From Adiantum capillus-veneris (taxonomy: Eukaryota > Streptophyta > Polypodiopsida > Polypodiales > Pteridaceae): 64,000 bases of DNA. A program made the position numbers and the translations under genes. Below the pieces are notes generated by a model. That model had not been told where the DNA came from. It saw only the letters and a program-made list of their open reading frames with translations, and ran no database searches. This document shows positions 1-11,540 of this stretch, piece by piece. The number at the start of each line of letters is the position of its first letter. Within the stretch, counting starts at the first letter, position 1. The DNA lies in contig CM043951.1 in assembly GCA_014529385.2 (NCBI GenBank), forward strand, positions 109,096,469 to 109,160,468. The letters are read 5' to 3'.

Positions 1-2518
1 TCCAGACGGCTCATCAAACGGAGCCTTGGTGTGCAAGATACTGAAGTTTAAAGGTAGAGTGTGTAGCAAATCCTTGATGGATAGGGCAACTGGGGACAGG
101 CAGCCCAGGCAGGTGTCAGTGGATACATGTGTAGAGCTCGAGTTGTGGAGCATGCTGGTCTTCTCGGATTGCAGATTGGAGCTCTTGTTAGCAAGTTATG
201 GTCGATTGAAGTTTTTCCGGGGGTCAGGTCTGAGCCCACTTACCCGCATCGGAGAATGTGCCATCTGGCATATTTTTGGCCTCGCCAAGGTTCTCGAAGA
301 TAGTATGCATCATGTGGAGCTAGCACAAATCGACAGCTCGTCAATCGAGCTCTTGGTCACCTAGATACAACAGGACGAAGTCGGGAGCTAGCGTTAATGA
401 AGAGGTTGACTGATGTTTTCTGCCTTTTTTTGCGGCCTCGGTTAGCGAGCTCAAAAGGGTCCAAAGGTGGCGAGATTTTTATGGTCCATGACCAGCACGG
501 CGAAGGTTTGGCACGGCTTGGCGGCTCGAGCTTCCGACCCTCGAGCAAAATATGGGGACCGGGAAAAGGAAGGCAAAAGAAGGTTTTTTTCTAAGTTAAA
601 GTGGGGTTTTTTTTAAAACCTTGGAGGCCATCCTAAGGGGAGGCGCCCCAGCTGCTGCCACGTGGCAGAAGAGGTAGTCCCACATGGCAAGTATGAGGTC
701 CGGATGGTGGGAGATTTAGCCTAGCCCGTGAACTCCATTGGGTATGTGTGAGAGGGTGAGAACTCTCTTGAAAGGGTGGCGATGGCGGGCTCCTGTGGAG
801 CGCTGCATTGGCGGCCTTGGGCGCAGCGCCGATGGCGCAGAGGCGCATGGGGGACTATCGGCGGCATTTTGGCCAAGTGAGAGGTGGAGCACGGCGGCTC
901 GCTGGTGGCGGTGACTAATGACGTGGCAAGACTGGGTCACACGCCCGCTTTTTAGAGAAGGAAGGGGAACCCATTAGCGACCTCGCTAATGCGAAGGGAG
1001 TGTCCCACGAGTGAAAGGCGGCCATGGCATAGGGGAGAGGTTCCCGAGACAGCAAAATGAGCCGGGGCAAATGCCAAGGGCAGTCCCATGTGAAATAAAG
1101 AGGGAGAGAAAGGGCCAGAAGGCCGCCAGGTGTATAAGAAGGAAACAAGGACCATTCCAAGGTCGTCTGAGCAAGGGCCAACAGAGGTGGAACCAGAGAA
1201 AGGGCAAAAGACAAAAGTGGAAGCCGAACTAAGAAGGAGGGGAGAGTGAAATAGAGAGGGAAGAGGCTGGTAAAGGGTAGGTCAAAAGAGCCGGACCAAA
1301 GGTGGCCAAGGGTCAAAGCTAGGACAAAAGAGTAGTGCAAAATGGTAGCCCCAAAGGGGTAAAAAATGAAGGAAAAGTATAAAAAATAAAACAGTACCAA
1401 GAGGCAATAGCGACCTCACTATTGCACCCCCCCCCCCCCCCCCCCCGCCACCCCACCCCACAAGTGCAAGAGAGAGAGAGAAGGAGAAAGCAAATGAAGC
1501 AAAGCGGTGCCCCCTTCCAAAAGATGCCAAATCAAGATCCAGATTGGCCAATGGAAGTGTATATTCCAAAACTAAAGGCCCCCCCTATAAAAAATCAAAT
1601 TTTAGTCAAATTGAAGGCTTTTTTGGGGCCGTTTGAAGCCTGCAAAGTAGAGTTCTTTGACAAGCTAACCCCTTTGTAACTTTTTCTTGAAAATGGCCAT
1701 GGTGATGGCAGAGCAAACCAATGTACATGCCTTTTGAAGTGAATCAAGCCACCGTTGCCCCCTCTTGCTGTTGTTTCCCCTTCCCCCCTTCTCTTTCTCT
1801 TGCTTTCATGTTTCCCCTCGGTGCCGGCTGTGCGGATGTGTGTGCCCCCCTGGACCGGCAGTGTTTTGTGTGAGTGAGATTGAGCAGCTGTGAGAGTGTG
1901 TAAGGGTGGAGACAGAACGTGGCATCAAGCGTGCATTGTGTGTTGGATTTGTGGAGTGTGTGAGCAATGTAAATTGAGCAGGCGGTGGTCTGCTAGTGTA
2001 AGGTGTGTTTTCTGAAGGTGTTTTTCGAGAGGATAGGGGTGTTGTGGATACCTTGAGCTATAGAGAGGCCCTTGTGTTTGTGCTGGGTGGTTCCCCCATT
2101 CCAAGGTTGGATCAAAACGTACGTACTGATCCGTTCCGTATCGTACGGACGTTATGTACAGATCCGCACCGTACGGAACGATCCGTACGCCGGGTTTTTT
2201 TTTTTTTTTTTTTGGGGTTTGGGGTGTATGGGAAGCCCGTACAATGCTGATTTAAAATAAAAATCCAAATCTCTTGCAATAGTTACATAGTATATGGTTG
2301 TCTTGTAAAACATGTCTTTGAATGTCTCTATAAGTTGTTGGCTTCTCTCTTGTTTTTTATTGGAAATGTCCTAGAAAATTTAGTACTTTGCGTTTTTTTT
2401 ACAAGAGTACGTATTTTTACGTACGTAAAAAATTTTCCTGTACGGAACAACGTACAGTACGTACATATACGCCACGTACAGTACGTTTGGTACCACCTTG
2501 CCCCATTCCCCCTCTGCA
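1..2518 (+). repeat. 5' LTR of the outer Ty3 element (partial, carries a MITE)
   Basis: Positions 1-590 match 7876-8444 and positions 563-2093 match 15868-17357, so this is the left LTR without its first ~250 bp. It has a poly-C run near 1427-1446. The end is set by comparison with the right copy, which ends in a similar C-rich stretch finishing in CA near 17375. No clear tRNA primer site follows. Short ORFs here (for example 26-364 and its twin 7834-8241) lie inside LTR sequence and are not treated as genes. Confidence 0.8.
2102..2500. mobile_element. hAT-like MITE inserted in the LTR
   Basis: The 399-bp insert begins CAAGGTTGGATCAAAACG and ends in the inverse of CAAGGTGGTACCAAACG, an imperfect terminal inverted repeat of about 20 bp. 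It is flanked by an exact 8-bp duplication CCCCATTC (2094-2101 and 2501-2508). The other LTR copy near 17357-17373 reads through without the insert, giving an empty-site comparison. An 8-bp target duplication and a CA-rich TIR start are typical of hAT elements. It has no coding capacity, many GTACGTAC-type palindromic words and a poly-T run near 2192-2212. Confidence 0.85.
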
Positions 2519-2595
2519 TCTTCTTGTGCCCCACGTAGGAGCACACTGATTTCTCTTAGTTAATTGAAAAGTAGTGGTTTTTCGCGTTGGACGTC
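2519..2595 (+). other. Leader of the outer Ty3 element
   Basis: This short stretch lies between the end of the left LTR and the first gag-like ATG at 2596. A primer site starting TGG directly at the LTR edge is not obvious. Nothing else is recognisable. Confidence 0.4.
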
Positions 2596-3460
2596 ATGGC
2601 AGCTAAAAGCTATGGACCGATTTTCACAAGCAAAGAGAGCCCTGACGAGTGGATGTCGGATTTCGAGCTGTATATGCTATCGTTGCGTATGCCGAACGAG
2701 GATAGCAAGATGCAGACTTTCCTTTGGTGATGCGTGGTAAAGCTAAAGTATGGTATGAAGCGTTGGAAGGCGAGCCGAAGCAAGCATGGCCGGCTCTACG
2801 GGTGAGGTTTCATTTACGACTTTCGCAAAGAGGTGTCCCCAGTCGAGATGGATGCAAAGCTGAAGGGGCTTAAGCAAGATGTAAGTGAAGAGTTCAATCT
2901 GTTTTTGGGTCATTTTGAAGAATGTTGGGCAGAGTTAGCGATAGCCATGCAATTGGCTAATGGAGACTATTTCAAGCTGGATAAGTTCATGGCGTGTCTG
3001 CATCCCAAGGTGAGAGAAAAAGTCGATTTCGAAAGCCCAGAGAATTACAATGGTGCGGTAGCGATTGCCCGATCAAAGAGCAAAAAGATAAAGAAGAAGA
3101 GAGAGCAGGGTGTGTCAGGCTATGAGACGATGACCCATGTTCAACTGCAGAGTCCGAGGGAGGCTATACTCGAGGAAAATCATGGAAACCGAGGTGTATA
3201 TGTTGTGCCGCAAAATTGGGTGCGCACGGTGCAAGATTTGTCCGAGCAGATGCAGGAGTTGCAGTTCAGTGTCATGGATAGAGGACAACCAAGAGGAGCA
3301 AGGGGCAGGGCAAGGCCGCTGCCAGGTAGGTGTTACAATTGTGGAGAAGAGGGGTACTATGCACCCGATTGTCCTCAGCCACATAGAGGGAGAGAGGAGG
3401 CATTTACCCGCTTTTTGGTAGAGGTCGAGGTCAAGGGCAATTCAATGGTCTAAGAGAGCA
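2596..3460 (+). pseudogene. gag remnant of the outer Ty3 element
   Basis: Reading starts at an ATG near 2596 (MAAKSYGPIF...) and gives a Ty3-type gag: an amphipathic capsid-like region with an EFNLFLGHFEECW-type stretch, a lysine-rich linker, then a zinc-knuckle-like CYNCGEEG...DC near 3330-3375. Gag would coat the element's RNA in cytoplasmic particles. It sits directly after the LTR and leader, as expected. It is part of a fossil and not an intact gene. Confidence 0.75.
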
Positions 3461-3699
3461 AGCGGTGGAGAATCCTGTGCAACCAGCTCCGCCAAACGGA
3501 GGCGAAGTCCCAAGAGTAAACATCATAGGGGTGGATAAGCAGGATGTCGAAGTTTTGGTTAATAAAAGAGCAAGAGTTGAGAGAAAGACAGAAACACAGC
3601 GGGAAACTAGAGCTCGTAAAGGCAAAGAAAAGGTGTATGAAGGTAGAGAGCAGCCCGAGCCTAGCAAAAGAAGGAGGCGTCACAAAATCAAACAAGCGT

Positions 3700-4320
3700 A
3701 TTTCTAGCTAGGGCGTGGCTATTCCGAGTACAATCTAGTGAGTGATGTTCAAAATCAAAAGGCAAACATTACTTTTGGTCAGCTGTTAGCTTTAAATCCA
3801 AAGTTAAGGAGACAGTGGTCCACAAGTATTAGCACCAGGCTGCCAAGAGCTAAGGGAAATGTGCAAGCGGTGCAAAACATGGCTTTGAGGGTAGGTAACC
3901 CCACTGATATTCTTCCGCTTGTGGATGCGATTATAGAAAAGAGGATACAGGTCCAAGCCTACATAGGCGGTGGAGCGTAGGTTTGTGTTATGACGGAAGC
4001 AGCCATGAAAGAGACAGGGGTCAAGGCAGTAGTCAAGACGAATGTGCGCATAAGGATGGCCAACCATACTAAAGCCAGATGTCTGGGTGTGGCTCAAGAT
4101 GCGAAGGTCAAGGTGATGGGCATAGAGTGCCTGATAGACTTCTTTGTGATGAAGGCAGGAGATAATGCTTATCCAATCATTTTGGGTAGGCCATGGCTTT
4201 TGGTGATAGGAGCAAAGCAGGATTGGGAGAGCAAAGTGTTTACCTTGCCTGACAAAGAGAGAGGAAGGCAGATTGTGCTTGATTTGAAGACCAAGGAGAG
4301 CAGTTCTCATCCTATGGAAG
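3700..4320 (+). pseudogene. Protease zone of the outer Ty3 element
   Basis: The 3990-4320 part ends its fold with IILGRPWLLVIGA, the C-terminal signature of plant Ty3 retropepsins, followed by an acidic, low-complexity linker (about 4320-4500) leading to reverse transcriptase. In the family this protease cuts gag-pol. The 3460-3990 stretch upstream is a charged linker. Fossil sequence. Confidence 0.65.
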
Positions 4321-4599
4321 TTAAAGATGAGGGCGACACGACGAGCTACAAATACGAGACAGAGACAGGTTATGATGAAGGCTACACTAGCACAGAGGAA
4401 GAGGAGAGCGAGGATGACATGTTGAAGATAGATGCTGACTTATTCGGAGTCACCATAGACCACTCTCCACCTAAAGAAGAAGGTTCGCAGCCTCAAGCTC
4501 ATGGTTTAAGCATAGAGAAGGTTTCAAGCATGTTGAGTGAAGATTTAACCAAAGGTGGAAAGGAAGGTTATGTTCAACTGTGTGAGTCCTATCCAAATC

Positions 4600-5450
4600 T
4601 ATTTGCTACGAAGTACAAGCATTTGCGAGGTGCAAAGGGGGTAGAGCACAAGATTGTTCTCAAGGAAGGACATAGGCCTAAAGCACAAAAGTTGAGAAGA
4701 CTAGGGGAAATCCAAAAGGAGGCCCTTTGGCATGAGATCAATAAGTTACTGGAGGCAGGTATCATATTCTCCGTGAAAGAGTCAGAGTGGGTCTCGCCAG
4801 TGGTTATAACCCCTAAGAAGAATGGGAAGTGGAGAGTGTGTGTCGACTACAAGCCCCTGAATGCCGCGACCGAGAGAAATCACTATCCCTTGCCATTTCA
4901 AGACGAGATCCTAAACCAGGTGGCTGGACATGAGAGATACTCGATTATGGACGGCTTTTCGGGGTACTTTCAAATAGGGGTTGCGCTCGAAGACCAGTTG
5001 AAATCACATTCATATCTCCATGGGGTTGTTTCGCTTACCGCAGGATGCCGTTTGGATTGATGAATGCATATGCCACCTTCCAAGATTGGATGAACAGGGT
5101 ATTTGGTCTATACCTGGGCCGTTTTATCAGGGTCTTTCTGGATGATACAGTCAAGATTGGAGCACCTATCGAAGCTGCAGTTATGCTTTCAAAGGCTTGA
5201 TGAAGAAGGAGGTCGGTTAAACCCTAAGAAGTGCAAGCTAGCACAACCTTGAGCGCAGCTGTTGGGTCATGTGGTGTCGCAAAACAGTATAGAGTCTTAT
5301 CCTGAGAAGGTGAAGGCGTTGGTGTTGATGGAGCCGCCATCAGATGCTCAAGGTTTGTCTTCGTTTGTTCATAAACTGAAGTATCTATCACGTTTCTTTT
5401 GGATGTTGTCGCAATATGTGCATCCTCTTCAAAAGAGGGCTTAGCAGGTG
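4600..5450 (+). pseudogene. Reverse transcriptase zone of the outer Ty3 element
   Basis: Typical Ty3 RT landmarks are visible: an EHKIVLKEGHRP start, EWVSPVVITPKKNGKWRVCVDYKPLN, HYPLPFQDEIL and GFSGYFQI, then a VFLDD catalytic-loop signature near 5135 and a thumb-like GLSSFVHKLKYLSRF stretch near 5350-5400. The enzyme copies element RNA to DNA in the particle. Fossil sequence. Confidence 0.85.
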
Positions 5451-5539
5451 CATGGTTATGAGTGGGATGGAGAAGCTCAGGAGGCTTTTGATAGGGTCAA
5501 GGAGATTTTGTGTCAGTTGCCAGCGGTATGTCCTCCCAA

Positions 5540-5930
5540 TTGAGAGGAAGACTTCTATGTGTCTATGACAGTAGGCACAATTGCTATTGGAGCGGTTCTA
5601 CTGCAAAAGGTAGGGAGAAGCTACAAGCCGCTACACTTTGAGAGCAGGGTGATTAGCCCAGGAGAGGCTACCTACACCGGGGCAGAGCAATGGGTGATGG
5701 CTTTGGTCTTCGCTTGCAGGAAGTTCAAGGTGCATTTAATTGTGCACAAGTTTTTTGTGTTAACTGCTAATAATTTATTGCGAGAGGTAGTGCTACATTT
5801 GAAGCCAGGAAGGAGGATTATGAAGTGGGTGGAGCTGCAAGAGTTCGAGTTCGAGTTCAAGGTAGATCACACGAGTCGATCTCATTTGGCAAACATTCTT
5901 GTCAGCAAGGCCGTCGATTTGCCGGCCTAT
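5540..5930 (+). pseudogene. RNase H (first, ancestral Ty3 type) of the outer element
   Basis: The region following RT encodes IAIGAVLLQ, YKPLHFESRVISPGEATYTGAEQ and ALVFACRKFKVHL, the normal RNase H signature of Ty3 elements, and ends in a connector (DHTSRSHLANIL). It removes the RNA strand during DNA synthesis. Confidence 0.8.
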
Positions 5931-5959
5931 CCAAGAGTGGTACGAGATGAAGCTAAGGA

Positions 5960-6300
5960 GGAACCTGACTTGGAGGATGCTTTTACAATGTGGTTCGACG
6001 GAGCGTATCGAATGGTAGTACAGAAAGCAGGAGGAGGTGTGGTGATACACGACCCACACGGTAAAGCTATATTTTCGAAAGCGTATGATCTTGAGGATGT
6101 CCACACCAATAACAAGGCGAAGTATCTCACTCTGCATTTGGGTTTAAAGCAGTGTATAGAGTTTGGCATTTCAAGGTTGGTAGTGAAGGGAGATGGGTTG
6201 CTAGTCATCAAGCAACTGTTAGACCCATGGTAGGTAAAACGAGATTCTTTGAAGCATTGGTTCTTTTCCATCAAGAAGATGCTAAAGTCTTTTGAAGAAG
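5960..6300 (+). pseudogene. Second, archaeal-type RNase H domain (Tat hallmark)
   Basis: A second RNase H-like fold follows: MWFDGAYRM..AGGGVVIHDPHGK, then NNKAKYLTLHLGLKQCIEFGI and LVVKGDGLLVIKQL. The pattern of a first Asp strand, a Glu/Lys-region helix and VKGDG resembles plant/archaeal RNase HI. A dual RNase H arrangement is known from the Tat/Ogre lineage of plant Ty3 elements. Its place between RNase H and integrase fits that family. Confidence 0.78.
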
Positions 6301-6449
6301 TCCAATTCAAGCATGTGAGAAGAGAGCAGAACCAAGAGGCGGATTAATTAGCAAGTAGCAAAGTACAGGTGCATGTTGCAGGTCTATATGTGGCCACTTA
6401 TGTAAGTAGAGAGACTCTAAAGGAGCTTGAAGGGTTTTTGAGTACAGGG

Positions 6450-7490
6450 CAATGTTCAGAGGGTTTGTCCAAGTTGCAAAAGAGAAGAGTAGTGCAAAAG
6501 GATTGGTAGCGGAGTCACAGGGCGCTATCATCACACAAAGTGCTTTTGAGAGGTGGGGTGTGGATGCTATAGGTCCTCTCCCAAAGTCTACGAGCGGTAA
6601 GAAGCACGTAGTGGTAGCCATTGACTACCTTACGAGATGGGTCGAGGCCAAAGCAGTGAAAGAAGTAAATGCTAATGTGGTGGCTCAGTTTGTGTTTGAT
6701 AACATCTGTTGCCGTTTTGGTGTTCCATGGGTGTTAGTTTCTATAGGGGTCAGGGGTTTAGAAGCAAGCTTATGAGTGCATTAGTGGAAAAGCTAAAGAT
6801 TCAGCATTGGTTTTCCTCGCCCTATCACCCCCAATGCAATGGTCTAGTTGAGAGTGCTAATGGGCAAATTGTCAAGATGTTAACGAAGTACGTGTACAAG
6901 CAGGAAGCTGAGTGGGAGAGAAATCTAGAGAAGTGTTTGTGGGCGTATAGAACGTCCTATAAAGTAGCTACAAATTTCACTCCATTTGAGCTAGTCTATG
7001 GTAAAGAAGCTGTGTTACCGGTGCATGCACAGTTAGGTGCTTTAAAGGGTATGTGGCGTGTCAATGCCACTCAACAAGGGGTTCTACAAGATCGGATAGC
7101 CAGTTTAGAGGCTTTGCAGATGGATAGAGAGGCAACGGCAGACTACTACACGAAGAAGAGAGAGAAGCGGGTTGCCAAGTTTAATCAGAACCTGCCAGAC
7201 AAGAACATAGAAGAAGGAGACCTTGTCAGGAAGTACGAAGCTACTTGGATGTCACCTTCCAGAAAAAGTTCAAGAAGAAGTGGACAGGTCCGTACAAAGT
7301 GAAAAAAACCTTTCCGAATGGGACCTATCAGCTGGTAAGAGAAAATGACAAGCTTCTTAGGAACAGGGTGAATGGTGTGTGGCTCAAATTATACTTTAAA
7401 AGAAATCTAGTGCTTGAGGTGCAACAAATTGTAGTCAAGGGGGGTGGAAAACTCACCTATAGCATGCGGTGTGTGAGAGAAAGGAGATGA
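6450..7490 (+). pseudogene. Integrase zone of the outer Ty3 element
   Basis: The catalytic core shows FERWGVDAIGPLPKS, VVAIDYLTRWVEAKAV, FDNICCRFGVP and SSPYHPQCNGLVESANGQI, then WAYRTSYKVATNFTPFELVYGKEAVLP, the usual plant Ty3 integrase ending, and a C-terminal basic region near 7200-7480. It would join element DNA to the chromosome. After this the sequence passes through a spacer to the purine-rich stretch before the 3' LTR. Confidence 0.85.
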
Positions 7491-7599
7491 AGCCTTTGTA
7501 CATAGCCTGTACATACAGTTATGGTTTTGTGAGTGCTTTTAATCGTCAGTTTGGTGTGCCAGTTTCAAAGTTTTGTACATATGCTTTTGGTCGAACATA

Positions 7600-7624
7600 A
7601 ATGTTCGACGAGGGGGCTAGGCAA
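7600..7624 (+). promoter_or_regulatory. Polypurine tract before the 3' LTR
   Basis: GACGAGGGGGCTAGGCAA lies directly before the proposed LTR start TGATGGTGCAACC at 7625. Plant Ty3 elements commonly have a GAGGGGG-type primer for plus-strand synthesis here. The exact LTR start is inferred from this tract, because the left LTR start is outside the window. Confidence 0.55.
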
Positions 7625-8444
7625 TGATGGTGCAACCAAAGTTGGTCTAAGCTAGGAAATAGTCTATGCCAGGCAAAGGCAGCAGGCAAGTGCAGTGCAG
7701 AAGGCTAGGGCAGGTGCCAAGGACCTAGGCAGCCAAAGGGTAGCGGAAAAGTATGTCTAAAGCGGATTTTTAGGCCAAGGAGGCTCAAAGAGGGCTCAGT
7801 TGGAGTAGCAGATGAAGATGTCCGAAGTGCTCTATGAGTGTCCTGAGATGTAGTGCTCGAGATGCTCTAGAATTTGGTCCTGACAGCTCATCAAACGGAG
7901 CCCCGATACACAAGATACTGAAGTTTAAAGATAGAGTGTGTAGCAGATCCCCGATGGATAGGGCAGCTGAGGACAGGTGGCCTAGGCAAGTGTCAGTGGA
8001 TACATGTGTAGAGCTCGAGTTGTGGAGCATGCCGGTCTTCTCGGTTTGCAGATTGGAGCTCTGGTTAGCAAGTTATGGTCGATTGAAATTTTTTCGGGGG
8101 CCGCGTCTGAGCCCACTTACCCGCATCAAAGAATGCACCATCTGGCATCTTTTTGGCCTCGCCAAGGTTTCCGAAGATAGTATGCATCATGTGGAGCTAG
8201 CACAAATCGACAACTCGTCAATCGGGTTCTTGGTCAGCTAGATACAACAGAACGAAGTCTGGAGCTAGCGTTAATGAAGAGGTTGACTGATGTTTTCTGC
8301 CTTTTTTGTGGCCTCGGGTAGCGAGCTCAAAAGGGTCCGAAGGGAGCGAGATTTTTATGCTCCGCGACCAGCACGGCGAAGATTTGGCATGGCTTGGTGG
8401 CTCGAGCTTCCCACCCTCGAGCAAAATATGGGGACCGGGAAAAG
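7625..8444 (+). repeat. 3' LTR of the outer Ty3 element, first part
   Basis: From 7876 this matches window positions 1-563. It is cut at 8444 by the nested LTR element and resumes at 15864. The target duplication AAAAG of the nested element (8440-8444) is the last LTR sequence before the break. Confidence 0.85.
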
Positions 8445-10921
8445 TGTTGCTAAATTGGCTTTATCTTACAGAAAAATAATTCTAAATGAATTATTGGATT
8501 TATAAGTGAGAGGGTTTTCTCGCTTGAAACACCAAGGAAAAAATAATTCTAAATGAATTATTGGAATTTTAAGTAAGAGGGCTTTTCTCACTGGAGACAT
8601 CCGAGTACAGAGTATTCCTAGTGCGTCATTTAAAGTAATGACGGGAACACTGAGAACGGGAATATCTGTAAGGCCACCAGGAATGGGTACTTCTGATGCG
8701 TCACATCGGATGGGTGACAGGGAGCATCGGGAAGAAGTATCCGACCATCCGGGAACGGACATCTCTGATGCATCATAGGATGGGTGACATAGAGCATCGT
8801 GAAGGAGATTGTACCGTAAGTTCGGTAGGAAAGGACTAGGTGATGGGTATTCCTGATGCGTCACAAGGTGGGTGACGGGTGCATCGGAAAGGGAATATCC
8901 ATAGTTGGGAGGAATTCCAAAGTGTGTTAGAATTGTGCACAAGGAAAAAGCAAGCACTTGAATGAAGATGGGTTCAGAGAAAACTTTGAGGAAAAACGGA
9001 TGCTTTTTGAGAAAGCGGAATTGCTTTTCGAGAAAGCAAATGCTTTCTCGCGAGGAAGTCTATGTCTGCATTGCAATTGTGCGTGTGATTGCATCCAGGG
9101 ACACCTAGTAAGTGCAGTGAAAGCATTGTTTTTAACTTATAAGGTTTTCTTGAGTTTTTGGACAGATTCAGACCATTTTTAAAGGTGACCGGCCGCCCAC
9201 TTAATAAGTGGGCAGCCATCTGATAAATAAGGCAACAGATCAGCCAGCGTTTTCTCTCTCTCTTTTTCTGGCAGAACAGCGAAAAAAAATTTGAAAAAAA
9301 CAAATCGAAAAAAAAAAAAAACAACAGCCGCCATCTCTATGCGAGCAACTATTCGTGCTCGTGGCTAGGAGCTATAAAAGCATCACATGCCCTCACTCAG
9401 AGGGTGGGACCAATCTTTGCAAGGAGGAGATGCTGCTGCAGATTTCAGCTGTAAAGAAGACATTGCCGGTGATGCCCATGGCTGCCCCAAGTGTACCAGA
9501 TGTCGCCAAGACCTAGTGCGCGAGTTCCCTCGCGAAGAAGTGCCTACGAAGCATGTTTCCATCGTGACAAGTTGCTGTTTTTCTCTCTTTTCAGCCCATA
9601 AACGTCGTAGACGGGGCTGATTTACGAGAAGGAACCCGAGAACACACCTCTTTTGTGTGTAGGATTGGAAGAGAGGATTTTCTATGGAGAGATCTCTTCC
9701 GGGGAATTGCTTTTCGAAAATGGAGTTGCGTTTTGAGCGTCGAGACTTTGAAGGTAACGATTTTCATGTTATGAACTCTGAGTATTTGTTTGCAGGTGTA
9801 CTTCCTCTTAGTGAGGGAGTAGGAGCCGAGGAAGGTATGAGCCTCTGCAGGAGAAAAGCGCTCTGAGGAACTAGAGCCAGATCAGCCCAAGGGGTTCATA
9901 ACCGAGTTTGGGAAGTAGATCCACGGATCGGAGAGAGGTAGTCTCTCAAGTTGTGATCCGGAAGTTGGGATTTTCAAGTAAGGACTTCGTGTCCGGGAAA
10001 GCAGAGTTGTTCTGCGGGAAGAGGACTCTGGAAAGAGAGTTGGAAAAGAGTTGCAGGGATGCCATGCCCTGAGTCTGGAAGGTGAGATCCAGAGACGAGA
10101 ACCTTGATCCTCGAGGAACCTCTTTTGTGTGTAGGATTGGAAGAGAGGATTTTCTATGGAGAGATCTCTTCCGGGGAATTGCTTTTCGAAAATGGAGTTG
10201 CGTTTTGAGCGTCGAGACTTTGAAGGTAACGATTTTCATGTTATGAACTCTGAGTATTTGTTTGCAGGTGTACTTCCTCTTAGTGAGGGAGTAGGAGCCG
10301 AGGAAGGTATGAGCCTCTGCAGGAGAAAAGCGCTCTGAGGAACTAGAGCCAGATCAGCCCAAGGGGTTCATAACCGAGTTTGGGAAGTAGATCCACGGAT
10401 CGGAGAGAGGTAGTCTCTCAAGTTGTGATCCGGAAGTTGGGATTTTCAAGTAAGGACTTCGTGTCCGGGAAAGCAGAGTTGTTCTGCGGGAAGAGGACTC
10501 TGGAAAGAGAGTTGGAAAAGAGTTGCAGGGATGCCATGCCCTGAGTCTGGAAGGTGAGATCCAGAGACGAGAACCTTGATCCTCGAGGAATTGGAATAAG
10601 GAATGGAAGTTCCTTGGAATAGGGTTTTGCCCTAGGAATCGGAAGCTGAGGCTTCCGAGAACCATCAAGTCTTATTCTAGAACGAACGTGGTAATACGCT
10701 CGGTTCAAGTGCTTGTATAGACTTCTCCTCAGTAATAAAGATACTATTACGAGGAGGGAGCGGGAGCAGCCCATCTTCTGGTCCACAGTACTTTGTCGAT
10801 CTTCTCACTCTCTATGTCTCTCTTTATTTTTTTCTCTCTATATCCTCTGGCTTCAGTAATAAGTGATAAATCCTATTTATCCGAATGTATTTTATATTAT
10901 TATGCGCTCCCGTTTGTTGCA
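8445..10921 (+). repeat. 5' LTR of the nested element (2477 bp)
   Basis: It matches 13879-15863 along its length but is about 490 bp longer, mostly because of a 472-bp tandem duplication. Near its start two ~70-bp tandem copies each contain AATAATTCTAAATGAATTATTGGA followed by a TAAGT(G/A)AGAGGG motif. The end is fixed by the primer site two bases downstream. Confidence 0.88.
9647..10590 (+). repeat. 472-bp tandem duplication present only in the 5' LTR
   Basis: Units 9647-10118 and 10119-10590 are nearly identical, and the 60-residue ORF in one recurs exactly in the other 472 bp on. The matching stretch of the 3' LTR (about 15067-15540) is single-copy. The duplication therefore arose in one LTR, after or during insertion. 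Confidence 0.88.
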
Positions 10922-10922
10922 G

Positions 10923-10934
10923 TGGTATCAAAGC
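10923..10934 (+). promoter_or_regulatory. Primer binding site, initiator-Met tRNA type
   Basis: TGGTATCAAAGC follows the LTR end (..TTGTTGCA) after one base. It differs at one position from the common plant primer site TGGTATCAGAGC. Confidence 0.75.
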
Positions 10935-11126
10935 ATGGTCTCCTCTCTTTCTCTGTAAAGGAGGACGACTCTGGGAAGATACGGGAAGAAGCCATGACAA
11001 GCCAAGAGAGAAGTAAGCAGGCGGAAACCTAAGTCCTGTAGGAAAAGCTCACAGAGTTGGAAAAAAAATTTCTCTCTGCAAGAAGTCGACACAAGACTTG
11101 GGATTCTCTGAGAAGGCGACAAGAGC

Positions 11127-11540
11127 ATGATTCTCAAGAACCTAGAGAATCCAAGGAGCGGAATGCTCAAGATCCTTCAGAATCCAGAAAATATCCATGA
11201 ACATCAAACCATAACCATAGCCAAGAAATCCCGTCATTTCGGGAAGGATATGAAGAAGGTCTTTAGACCTAAGAACACTCCAGTGAAGTTTGATACTTTT
11301 GATGGAAGGGAAGATATCCTGAAAGCTATATCTTTTATTCGACAGTTTGAGTTGCCTTTGCAAACGGCAATTTCTGAGAAGCGTCGAAGGTGAGGTATTG
11401 TGACCAAACACCTCAAGGGGATTGCAAGTACTTGGTGGTATACCAAAGCTCTGCAAGGAACTTACAACAAGACTTGGATTCAATTCAAGGCTGAATTTTC
11501 CGACAAATTTTTTTCCTCTACGCTTTGAGGAAGGCATTCA
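11127..11540 (+). pseudogene. Ty3 gag-like remnant in the nested element
   Basis: The translation holds FDTFDGREDILKAISFIRQF and, further on, KHLKGIASTWWYTKALQ, the alternation seen in plant Ty3 gag (a FDG..D...W/F..Q start and a GxAxxWW core). No zinc knuckle is found after it. This is the only coding similarity I can name in the interior. Confidence 0.6.

Noticed and set aside
915-1400. 161-residue minus-strand ORF in the left LTR, with hydrophobic stretches
   Set aside because: It lies wholly in LTR sequence, is not kept as one frame in the sister LTR (16202-16688), and its hydrophobicity comes from CT-rich composition.
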